Positions 1 through 5,859 of a stretch of DNA of 5,924 nucleotides are shown here, one piece after another (positions within the stretch are counted from its first letter, which is position 1; each line of letters starts with the position of its first letter). Below the pieces are notes generated by a model. It was not told the origin of the DNA. It was given only the letters and a program-made list of their open reading frames with translations, and did not search any database. The stretch lies in assembly GCA_021788565.1 (NCBI GenBank), contig JAJYKO010000402.1:1-5924 (forward strand), in the 5' to 3' direction. A program made the translations under genes and the position numbers. Source of the DNA: Chloroflexota bacterium (lineage in GTDB: Bacteria; Chloroflexota; UBA6077).

Positions 1-2790
1 AAGAACGAAGTTCTCGGGCAGGAGCGCGAGCTGCGACCAGTAGTTCGACACCGTTCGCTTCGCTCCAAAGATCTCCTTGAAGGAGCTGAGGTGGAAGGTG
101 AAGCCGTCCTGTTGGATTGGCGTGCCGTCGCTGTGCGATGGGGGCGCGTAGTGGGGCACACCCCAGGTATATGCGCCTGTCATGCTATCTTTGGCGGTTG
201 CCACCGGCTCGACATAGATGTCCCACAGCTTGCCGAATGTGTGCGACAGGTAGGCGCCGTTGTAGGCTTTGTCGAAGTCCTCGAAGCGACCTCCGCGGTT
301 CAGTACGTAGACAACCTTCTTCCACGTGCTCGCCCCAGCGGCTTGCTGCCACTTCGCGCCATCGTAGACTTCCGGCGGGAGGTGCTGGCGCGCTTTGCTG
401 AACACGGCCATCTCCGCGTCGTTGGCGTCGGGCACGGCATCGGTCGCACTGTCCCCCGCAGCCACGTTCGCGACTGCCTTTAGATAGAAGTCTTCCGGAC
501 GTTTGAGATCGAGGCCGGTCCCGAGCGCATCTTTGCCGAAGCCGGGGGCACCAAGCGCCCCAGCCATGGCGATCATCATGGACTCCATGCTGACCGGCAT
601 CGCTTCGCCGGCGATGGTGACGGTTTCCGGAATGGGCGGGGCCACCGGCTGCCGGATCAAAGACGCTTTGGTGATAACCGAAGGCGGCGCTCCCAGAAAT
701 GCCCAGCGTTCCGTGTAGCTCAGGTCGGGGAATATGTAGTCCGAATAGAGCGAGCTATCGCCGAGGACGATGTCGTCCGAGATCAGGAGCGGTATCGCCT
801 TCGTGTCCTGTAGGACCTCCACCTGAGTCTGGTTGGCCGGCGCGAGGAGGCCCGGGTTGCCCATGTGAAGCCACAGGATCTTGATAGGATACGGGTAGGC
901 GGCCTGGGCGGCGGGCAGCACCTCCTGATATACGTTGCTGGTGAAGGGGAACCACGGCCGCTTGGCCGGATAGCCCGCGAACAGAGTCGAGTGATCGTAG
1001 GACGATCCCTCGCGGGTGAGCTTTATGCCGAAGGAAGCCCGTTTGTTCGGGAACGCGGCGAGGTTGAACGGCTGGGTTTTGGTGCCGCCCATAGCGTTCC
1101 AGGCGCCACCGCCGGCCGAGAAGCCGCCCTTCCAGTCGGGGTTGCCGATCAGCAGATTCAGGGCGATGATCGCCTGGCCGGTGTAGTAGCCATTCCAGTG
1201 CTTGACCGCGCCTCGATAGAAGTCGATGCCCGCGCGCGGTCCGTGGTTGGTGTACTCCGCGGCAACCTCCGCGATCAAGGCCGGATCCACGCCAGCCAGG
1301 GCTGCCCAGTCCGTGGCGCTCTTCGCTTCGGATTCGTCTCGGAGGAGCGTGAGTGCGCTTTTGACGTGCATTCCGCTCAGCGTGGTATCGACAAACAGGT
1401 CGGCCTTGACGGGCTCTTTCCCGTAAGGATCAAAAGCGACGGGATTGCCGCCGGCGAGGGCGACGAAGAGATCGGTGGGATCCTGTCCGGCCGGCGCAGT
1501 CAACCCAAGATCGCTCGCTCGCAGGTACGCGCCCGGTTTGCCATCGGCGCCGACCTTGACGAGCCAGCCCGCGGTGCTCCAACTCTTCTGTCCAGCTGCG
1601 GTAGCCGCGGCCTGAGTGGCGTTGACCAGGAAGCCTTCATTGTAGCGCTTGTTCTCAAAGATCCAGCGCATCATCGCCAGCGCGAGTGGGAGATCTCCGC
1701 CCGGCTGCACAGGGAGCCACTTCCATGCCTTGGCCGCTGTCTTGGAGAGCCGTGGGTCCACAACGGCGAAATGGAAGTTTCGCTGGGTGAGGGAATCGGT
1801 GACCTGCTGGGTCATAGGGGTTGGGCCGAAGTTGCTCTCGAAGGCGCCGGTTCCCCAGAAGATCACGAACTCGGATTCGCTGTAATTCGGCTTGAGATGA
1901 GCCGGGCCGGTGCTCCACTTGCCCTTAGAATATTGGGCCGTGGCGTAGTTGAAGGCGATGTGGTGACTCAGCTCGCAGATCGACGTGTGGTTGTACCAGT
2001 TTGTCGAGCCGACGGCGCCGTTGGTGAAGCGTTGGGCAAAGCTGTCCCTGCCTGGCTCGATCCGTCCCGCCATGAAGACGAACTGGTTGTTGCGGGGGCC
2101 GAGGTCGGGATGGTCAGGGTCGATCAGCACATCCAGATTACTGGCGTACTTCTGCTTGAAGTCCGCGACAGACATCTTGCCGGCCTGGACGGATCCGGCG
2201 TCGGTGGCCATCGCGGCCCCGATCTTTGGGTCCTTGAGGACGGCGACGTCTTTCAGCCCGGTGATGTCACGGTTGTCCCCGATGTCGCTAAACAGCTTGC
2301 CGCCGTTGACGATCTCGGTGATCGCCTGGTCGAATGGGATTGATTTCCACTGGTTGGAGCCGCGCGGGCCAGTCCGTTTGAGGACCTTCCGGATGCGATA
2401 CGGGTCCCAGTAGGATTGGACGCCGGACTGACCCTTCGTGCACAGCCGCCCATCGACAAGGGCCGCCTGGTCCGGGGGCGTCGCGTAGTCAATCGCGGGC
2501 GACATGTTGAATGGGCTGTAGGGGTTGCCATCGATCTTGACCATGACGCCGTTGAGGTTCTTCGCCTTGATTGTACACTGAGTGTTGCACTGGAGGCATA
2601 CGCCGTACAGTACACTCTCGGGCTTGGACAACGTATATCCCTCATCGGCGGTGATCTGGCTCGATTGCGCGCGGGCGATGGCCTCTGGCAGCACCCCGGC
2701 CATCAGGGCTGATCCTCCGAGGAACACCCCCGTCTTGAGGAGATTGCGCCTGCTGATCTGGTGGTCGAGCGGTCGCTTTTGTTCGCTCAT
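1..2790 (-). CDS. Molybdopterin oxidoreductase catalytic subunit (TtrA/SrdA/PsrA-like), C-terminus off the window
   Basis: Catalytic subunit of a DMSO-reductase-family molybdoenzyme, seen as 930 residues without a stop. The start ATG at 2790 overlaps the upstream stop as ATGA and has GGAGG seven bases before it. A Tat signal is visible (SRRNLLK at residues 13-19, then a hydrophobic stretch to about 38), so the enzyme should act outside the cytoplasmic membrane. A [4Fe-4S] motif follows: C65-x2-C68-x3-C72-x44-C117, with the family-like CTKGQSG at the last cysteine. C272 in the segment NHTSICELSHH is the likely molybdenum ligand. Cofactor-binding landmarks include WGTGAFESN (312-320), VDPRLSK (344-350), LPVQPGGD (359-366), MGNPG (643-647) and DYIFPDLSYTERW near 684-696. 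The C-terminal dinucleotide-binding domain has only begun at about 895, so perhaps 100-150 residues are missing, giving about 1050, close to TtrA size. The frame is open with no internal stop. Family is secure; substrate is not determined. Tetrathionate, polysulfide/thiosulfate, selenate or arsenic enzymes are the nearest kinds. Confidence 0.93.
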   Translation of the reverse strand, partial: MSEQKRPLDHQISRRNLLKTGVFLGGSALMAGVLPEAIARAQSSQITADEGYTLSKPESVLYGVCLQCNTQCTIKAKNLNGVMVKIDGNPYSPFNMSPAIDYATPPDQAALVDGRLCTKGQSGVQSYWDPYRIRKVLKRTGPRGSNQWKSIPFDQAITEIVNGGKLFSDIGDNRDITGLKDVAVLKDPKIGAAMATDAGSVQAGKMSVADFKQKYASNLDVLIDPDHPDLGPRNNQFVFMAGRIEPGRDSFAQRFTNGAVGSTNWYNHTSICELSHHIAFNYATAQYSKGKWSTGPAHLKPNYSESEFVIFWGTGAFESNFGPTPMTQQVTDSLTQRNFHFAVVDPRLSKTAAKAWKWLPVQPGGDLPLALAMMRWIFENKRYNEGFLVNATQAAATAAGQKSWSTAGWLVKVGADGKPGAYLRASDLGLTAPAGQDPTDLFVALAGGNPVAFDPYGKEPVKADLFVDTTLSGMHVKSALTLLRDESEAKSATDWAALAGVDPALIAEVAAEYTNHGPRAGIDFYRGAVKHWNGYYTGQAIIALNLLIGNPDWKGGFSAGGGAWNAMGGTKTQPFNLAAFPNKRASFGIKLTREGSSYDHSTLFAGYPAKRPWFPFTSNVYQEVLPAAQAAYPYPIKILWLHMGNPGLLAPANQTQVEVLQDTKAIPLLISDDIVLGDSSLYSDYIFPDLSYTERWAFLGAPPSVITKASLIRQPVAPPIPETVTIAGEAMPVSMESMMIAMAGALGAPGFGKDALGTGLDLKRPEDFYLKAVANVAAGDSATDAVPDANDAEMAVFSKARQHLPPEVYDGAKWQQAAGASTWKKVVYVLNRGGRFEDFDKAYNGAYLSHTFGKLWDIYVEPVATAKDSMTGAYTWGVPHYAPPSHSDGTPIQQDGFTFHLSSFKEIFGAKRTVSNYWSQLALLPENFVL

Positions 2791-4058
2791 CTTCGCGCCT
2801 CCGCGTCTTTGTTGGTGACTAATGGCAAGTTCTTGTAGCCGATGGTGAACAGGAGGATGGCAATGGTCACGACAAAGAGACCGACCAACCACTCAGTGCT
2901 GCTGGGCACGTAATGGAAGGAGAGCCCAACCTCCTGGTAGGCCGTCTCCAGGCCACGGAGCTCTGGGAGCACTTCGCCGGGGACGACTATATCCAAGCGC
3001 ACCGCGATGAAGGTGACCGCCATCAGGAAGCTGGCGAGGCCGACCGCACCCACAGAGCGCGGCCGGATCACAAAGAGTAGGATCGGGACGATCGAGCCGA
3101 GGGCGAGGTGTACCAGCCAGAACTGCCACCAGGTGGGGCCGAACAGCATCTCCCTGTATGCACCCGCCGAGGCCGGAATGGAAGCGTACAAATTGATGGA
3201 GATCTCTGCCCACTCGAACAAAAGGTCGAGAGCCAGCAGCGCAAGCACGATCCGGCCAAGCAAGTTCACCATGTCCTTGAACTCCGGGGAGCGGCGGTCG
3301 GGCCACAGAGCGGCGACGACGAAGGTGAGCAACGCCCCGCCGGAAGCGAGGGCAGACACCAGGAAGAGGATGGGGTAGAGCGACGAGTTCCAGTAGGGGC
3401 GCGCCCCGATCACCCCGAACAGGGAGCCGACTCCGCCGTGGAAGGCGATGGCCAGCGGAACGCCGAGCGAGCCGATCACTTTCAGCGCCCGTTTGTCGCG
3501 GGCGAGACCGGCCTTCGACGTATCGCTATTGCCGAGAGATAGGAGCCTCGCCAGGAACCCGGACAAGCCAGCCCTGCTTTTCCAGGCCACGAGGTCCGAC
3601 CGTAGGGCGAACCACATCTCAACGATGATCAGGATGAAGTAGGCTGTGTAGAGCCACACCATCCATGCCATCATCGAGAAGGGATTGGGATGGGCGTAGA
3701 CCTCCCAGAACCTCTCCAGATGGCCGAGGTCCAGCCAGATAGTTATCAGCGCTGAGACCAGGGTGATGAAGGCGGTAAAGAGGGCCAGTTTGCCGATCCG
3801 CTCGAGCCTCTTGATACCGCCGACGTAGATCAGAGACGAGAGCAGGAAAGCACCGGCCGACAGGCCGATGAAGTAGATGTACATTGCCACCCAGAGCCCC
3901 CACGGAATGTAGCTGCCGTAGTTGGTTATGGTGTGGCCGAGAGTGAGCCTTTGAACGAGGCCGTAGAGGCCGGCGACAAAGGCCACCGCCCACGCGAGGG
4001 CGAGGACCACCTGCCACCAGCGTGTGCCGGGCTGGCGAGTTGCTGGTATCGCTGACAT
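2787..4058 (-). CDS. nrfD: NrfD/PsrC/HybB-like quinone-interacting membrane subunit
   Basis: Membrane anchor of 423 residues that should exchange electrons between the quinone pool and the iron-sulfur subunit. I count about ten hydrophobic helices, near residues 16-36, 55-78, 92-110, 132-150, 195-217, 227-251, 266-290, 311-331, 336-356 and 387-406. Ten fits the longer HybB/ActC-like branch better than eight-helix PsrC. Family-like segments are WGLWVAMYIYFIGLSAGAF (53-71), LDLGHLERFW (109-118), HPNPFSMMAWMVWLY (123-137) and AFHGGVGSLFGVIGARPYW (205-223). The acidic and histidine residues in these segments are candidates for the quinone or proton site. The start is ATG 4058, six bases after AGGAGG. 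An in-frame GTG at 4064 abuts that AGGAGG and is unlikely. The gene sits 10 bases after the B stop and its stop overlaps the A start (ATGA), so all three subunits look translationally coupled. The symbol is used for the family, not for nitrite reduction. Confidence 0.93.
   Translation of the reverse strand: MSAIPATRQPGTRWWQVVLALAWAVAFVAGLYGLVQRLTLGHTITNYGSYIPWGLWVAMYIYFIGLSAGAFLLSSLIYVGGIKRLERIGKLALFTAFITLVSALITIWLDLGHLERFWEVYAHPNPFSMMAWMVWLYTAYFILIIVEMWFALRSDLVAWKSRAGLSGFLARLLSLGNSDTSKAGLARDKRALKVIGSLGVPLAIAFHGGVGSLFGVIGARPYWNSSLYPILFLVSALASGGALLTFVVAALWPDRRSPEFKDMVNLLGRIVLALLALDLLFEWAEISINLYASIPASAGAYREMLFGPTWWQFWLVHLALGSIVPILLFVIRPRSVGAVGLASFLMAVTFIAVRLDIVVPGEVLPELRGLETAYQEVGLSFHYVPSSTEWLVGLFVVTIAILLFTIGYKNLPLVTNKDAEARR
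2798..2802 (-). promoter_or_regulatory. Ribosome binding site of the catalytic subunit, inside the end of the NrfD gene
   Basis: GGAGG on the minus strand lies seven bases before ATG 2790, within the last codons of the NrfD gene. Together with the ATGA stop/start overlap it points to translational coupling of C and A and confirms the A start. Confidence 0.8.
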
Positions 4059-4064
4059 CTTCAC

Positions 4065-4070
4065 CCTCCT
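4065..4070 (-). promoter_or_regulatory. Ribosome binding site of the NrfD gene, overlapping the subunit B stop
   Basis: A perfect AGGAGG on the minus strand shares two bases with the TAG stop of subunit B (4071-4069). It lies six bases before ATG 4058, which decides for that start over the GTG at 4064. The arrangement suggests a ribosome finishing B can restart on C. Confidence 0.85.
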
Positions 4071-4998
4071 AAACCAGATAGTAGACTCTCGGGTTGGTCC
4101 CGAGCTCTTCCTTAAGGCGCATGACGTTTGGCGAGGCTATCAGCTCGGACACCAGGCTGTCCGGCAGGTTGGCATCGCCGAAGTAGGTGGCGCCGCCGAT
4201 GCAGGTGGTGGTGCATGCCGGGAGCATGCCGGCATCGAGCCGGTGCACGCAGAAGGTGCACTTGCGGGCGTTGCCGATAGGTGAGCCCTTGGCCCGATCC
4301 CACCGCTTGCCGTATTCGAAGTTCGCCTGCTCCTCGTATGGTTGCTCGGCAGGGGTGTTCTTCGTATAGAAGAAGCCGGAGTCGAAGGTACGAGCGGAGT
4401 AAGGGCAGGCGTTAATGCAGTAGCGGCAACCGATGCAGACGTCGTAGTTGATCTCGATGATGCCGTCGGGCCTCCTGAAGGTCGCGCCCACGGGACACAC
4501 CTCGGTGCAGGGCGAATTCTCGCACTGCATACAGGGGCGCGGGGTGAACCGGCGCGAGACGTTCGGATAGGTGCCTAACTCCTCCTCGATCACTGGACGG
4601 TAGACGACGCCAGGCGGGAGCTGATTCTCAGCCTTGCAGGCGACGGTGCAGGAGGAGCAACCGACGCACTTGCGCTGGTCGATCACCATGATCCAGCGTC
4701 GCTGCTCTATGGGTTTCGCGAGGGCGCGCTTGAGATCGGCCTGCATGCGCAGCAGGATGTTCTCGTGGCCGGGGGACGTACCTGGTGCGGACGGGACCGT
4801 GATGGTGGCCCCCGCCGGACCCTGGTTTGCGGGCGTCTGGCGAGAGCTGGCTGCCTCAGTGACGGCGGCCCTTCCGGCGCCGCCGACGGCGACCGCCGCG
4901 GCCAGGCCCAGCCACTTGAGGAAGCCGCGCCGCTCACCGTCGGCCGGTTTCTGGTCCTCAGGAACCGGTTCGGGCGCGAGGTGATTGTCATGGGTCAT
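4069..4998 (-). CDS. Tat-exported four-cluster [4Fe-4S] electron-transfer subunit (TtrB/PsrB/NrfC-like)
   Basis: Electron-transfer subunit of 309 residues linking the molybdenum subunit to the NrfD membrane partner. Sixteen cysteines, the only ones in the protein, fall in four groups: C111/114/117/121, C156/159/164/168, C188/191/194/198 and C247/250/262/266, enough for four cubane clusters. The N-terminus carries a Tat-like signal, [10 protein letters not shown] at 22-31 followed by an alanine-rich hydrophobic run to about 40. A proline-rich linker runs to about 75. The end, TNPRVYYLV, is like that of TtrB-type proteins. About 48 residues separate C198 from C247, longer than I recall for TtrB or PsrB, and include an acidic/aromatic insert ([20 protein letters not shown], 214-233). 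The frame stays open upstream to an ATG at 5169, but the ATG at 4998 is chosen because GGGAGGTGG lies just before it and the Tat signal then sits near the N-terminus. First gene of the B-C-A operon. Confidence 0.92.
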   Translation of the reverse strand: MTHDNHLAPEPVPEDQKPADGERRGFLKWLGLAAAVAVGGAGRAAVTEAASSRQTPANQGPAGATITVPSAPGTSPGHENILLRMQADLKRALAKPIEQRRWIMVIDQRKCVGCSSCTVACKAENQLPPGVVYRPVIEEELGTYPNVSRRFTPRPCMQCENSPCTEVCPVGATFRRPDGIIEINYDVCIGCRYCINACPYSARTFDSGFFYTKNTPAEQPYEEQANFEYGKRWDRAKGSPIGNARKCTFCVHRLDAGMLPACTTTCIGGATYFGDANLPDSLVSELIASPNVMRLKEELGTNPRVYYLV

Positions 4999-5004
4999 AG
5001 ATCG

Positions 5005-5013
5005 CCACCTCCC
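5005..5013 (-). promoter_or_regulatory. Ribosome binding site that sets the start of subunit B
   Basis: The minus strand reads GGGAGGTGG here, with GGAGG nine bases before ATG 4998. It supports that ATG over the in-frame ATG at 5169. The latter would add 57 proline-, serine- and glycine-rich residues ahead of the Tat signal. The site directly follows the proximal copy of the leader direct repeat. Confidence 0.85.
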
Positions 5014-5029
5014 TGTAGCCGACTTGGGG
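5013..5029. repeat. Bipartite direct repeat, copy 1 (proximal to gene B)
   Basis: On the plus strand CTGTAGC (5013-5019), one base, then GACTTGGGG (5021-5029). The same two blocks recur in the same order at 5089-5109. This copy abuts the ribosome binding site of subunit B, so a protein bound here could affect translation or transcription start. The match covers 16 bases in total. Confidence 0.7.
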
Positions 5030-5051
5030 TGTCGTATGGACAACGAAGGAG

Positions 5052-5072
5052 CCCCGGGCGGAGGCCCTGGGG
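5052..5072 (-). other. GC-rich hairpin in the leader of gene B
   Basis: CCCCGGGC (5052-5059) can pair with GCCC (5064-5067) and GGGG (5069-5072) around a GGAG loop, with T5068 bulged. In the transcript this would be a stable eight-pair stem about 54 bases before the start codon. The minus-strand sequence after it is not a T-run, so it is not a standard terminator. It may stabilise the message, or be chance in GC-rich DNA. Confidence 0.4.
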
Positions 5073-5088
5073 TACAGGGGGATTGTGA

Positions 5089-5109
5089 CTGTAGCGGCGT
5101 GACTTGGGG
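5089..5109. repeat. Bipartite direct repeat, copy 2 (distal)
   Basis: On the plus strand CTGTAGC (5089-5095), five bases (GGCGT), then GACTTGGGG (5101-5109). It differs from copy 1 only in spacer length (five against one). The copies lie 76-80 bases apart. They may be paired protein sites or the remnant of a local duplication. Confidence 0.7.
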
Positions 5110-5138
5110 AGAGTAGAACCCCGTGGATTTGGAGTGTG

Positions 5139-5148
5139 GCGTTGCGGA
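5139..5148. repeat. 10-base direct repeat, copy 1
   Basis: GCGTTGCGGA on the plus strand, repeated exactly at 5173-5182. The start-to-start distance is 34 bases, close to three helical turns, as expected for sites bound on a similar face of DNA. It lies upstream of the operon on the side nearer the response regulator gene. Confidence 0.6.
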
Positions 5149-5172
5149 GAGTCCGTCGAGTTTACACACCGC

Positions 5173-5192
5173 GCGTTGCGGAATTCCCGCAA
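5173..5192. repeat. 10-base direct repeat copy 2 fused to an inverted repeat
   Basis: GCGTTGCGGA (5173-5182) recurs from 5139. Its TTGCGG core (5176-5181) pairs with CCGCAA (5187-5192) across a five-base centre, giving a 17-base dyad just downstream of the response regulator stop. No T-run follows on the minus strand, so an intrinsic terminator is unlikely. A protein-binding dyad for the response regulator or another factor is a reasonable guess. With the copy at 5139 there are three TTGCGG half-sites. Confidence 0.55.
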
Positions 5193-5208
5193 AGCGCTGT
5201 ACCCGCCG

Positions 5209-5859
5209 TCAGTCCTCGGTAAGGAGGCCGTGCTGACGGGCGAACTGGACCAGGGCCCGGCGGCCGCGGACCCCAAGTTTGTCCATCAGCCTCGTTTTGT
5301 GGGCCTCAACCGTGCGCGCGCTGATCAGCATCTCGCCGGCGATCTCCGCGGTGGTGTATCCGTGGGCAATGAGTCGAAGCACCTGGATCTCCCGCTCGGT
5401 GAGAGGCTCAATCAGGGTGGCGGGAGCGGGTTGACGAGGCCCCCAGCCCTCCTCGACCAATACCCTTGCCATGGCAGGGTGCAGGTACACCTCGCCGCGC
5501 CCGACGGCTCGAATGGCCTGAAGCAACTCCTGACCTCCCGTGCGCTTCAGGGCGTAGCCCGAAGCCCCGGCTGCCATGGCCTGGTGCAGGTAGACAGGAT
5601 CATCGTACTGACTGAGGATCAGCACCTTCAGCTCGGGCTGATCGGCCTTCATTCGACGGGTTGCCTCGATGCCGTTCCCCGGCATACGCACGTCCACCAG
5701 GGCGATGTCGGGGCGGAGCTCCAATGCCTGGCGGACCGCATCGTCGGCATCGGCGGCCTCACCCACCACCGCCAGGTCGGGCTGGGCGTTCAAGAGGCTT
5801 CCAAGCCCTGCTCGGAGCACCCCGTGGTCATCAGCCAGCAATACTCGGAGCTTGCTCAT
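5209..5859 (-). CDS. NarL/FixJ-family response regulator (receiver plus LuxR-type HTH)
   Basis: Cytoplasmic transcription factor of 216 residues, the usual NarL/FixJ length. The receiver domain covers about 3-120, with acidic pair D10/D11, phosphoacceptor D56 in LVDVRMPG, switch residue S83 (LILSQYDD) and K105. A LuxR-type helix-turn-helix covers about 152-212, with PLTEREIQVL at 152-161 and the recognition region ISARTVEAHKTRLMDKLGV at 179-197. The loop after D56 reads MPGNG where the family usually has MPGMDG, one residue shorter. The ATG at 5859 follows GGGGA and lies within the end of the kinase gene, a 29-base overlap typical of paired partners. Its target is probably the operon just downstream, as TtrR acts on ttrBCA in Salmonella, but it could also regulate genes outside the window. 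I leave the symbol empty because the signal is unknown. Confidence 0.93.
   Translation of the reverse strand: MSKLRVLLADDHGVLRAGLGSLLNAQPDLAVVGEAADADDAVRQALELRPDIALVDVRMPGNGIEATRRMKADQPELKVLILSQYDDPVYLHQAMAAGASGYALKRTGGQELLQAIRAVGRGEVYLHPAMARVLVEEGWGPRQPAPATLIEPLTEREIQVLRLIAHGYTTAEIAGEMLISARTVEAHKTRLMDKLGVRGRRALVQFARQHGLLTED

Larger units (their letters stand above)
4999..5208 (-). promoter_or_regulatory. Leader/promoter region between the response regulator and the B-C-A operon
   Basis: This gap of 210 bases is the only non-coding stretch in the window and should hold the operon promoter and control sites. I see a two-copy bipartite direct repeat, a two-copy 10-base direct repeat, a 6-base inverted repeat and a GC-rich hairpin, each listed separately. 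No convincing sigma-70 promoter is present. On the minus strand TTGCGG (5192-5187) and TGTAAA (5166-5161) are 20 bases apart. TTCTAC (5118-5113) and TACAGT (5093-5088) are 19 apart and overlap a repeat copy. Neither spacing is good. I found no sigma-54 GG-N10-GC site. A weak promoter that needs an activator, such as the neighbouring response regulator, would fit, but this is inference. Read-through from the regulator gene is also possible because no clear terminator separates them. Confidence 0.5.

Noticed and set aside
865..2343. Long open plus-strand frame of 492 codons inside subunit A
   Set aside because: It is antisense to a clearly conserved molybdopterin oxidoreductase in full frame. 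Its translation shows no recognisable domain, and long antisense frames are expected in GC-rich DNA.
1..2790. Frameshift or degraded catalytic gene
   Set aside because: The frame was read through all 930 codons without a stop, and family landmarks appear in the right order. It is cut only by the window edge.
4059..4064. GTG at 4064 as the start of the NrfD gene
   Set aside because: It directly abuts AGGAGG with no spacer. ATG 4058 has the proper six-base spacing.
4999..5169. Extended N-terminus of subunit B starting at ATG 5169
   Set aside because: It would add 57 low-complexity residues before the Tat signal, while ATG 4998 has a strong GGGAGGTGG ahead of it.
5176..5192. Intrinsic terminator after the response regulator
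   Set aside because: The six-base stem has no following T-run on the minus strand, so it fits a binding dyad better than a terminator.
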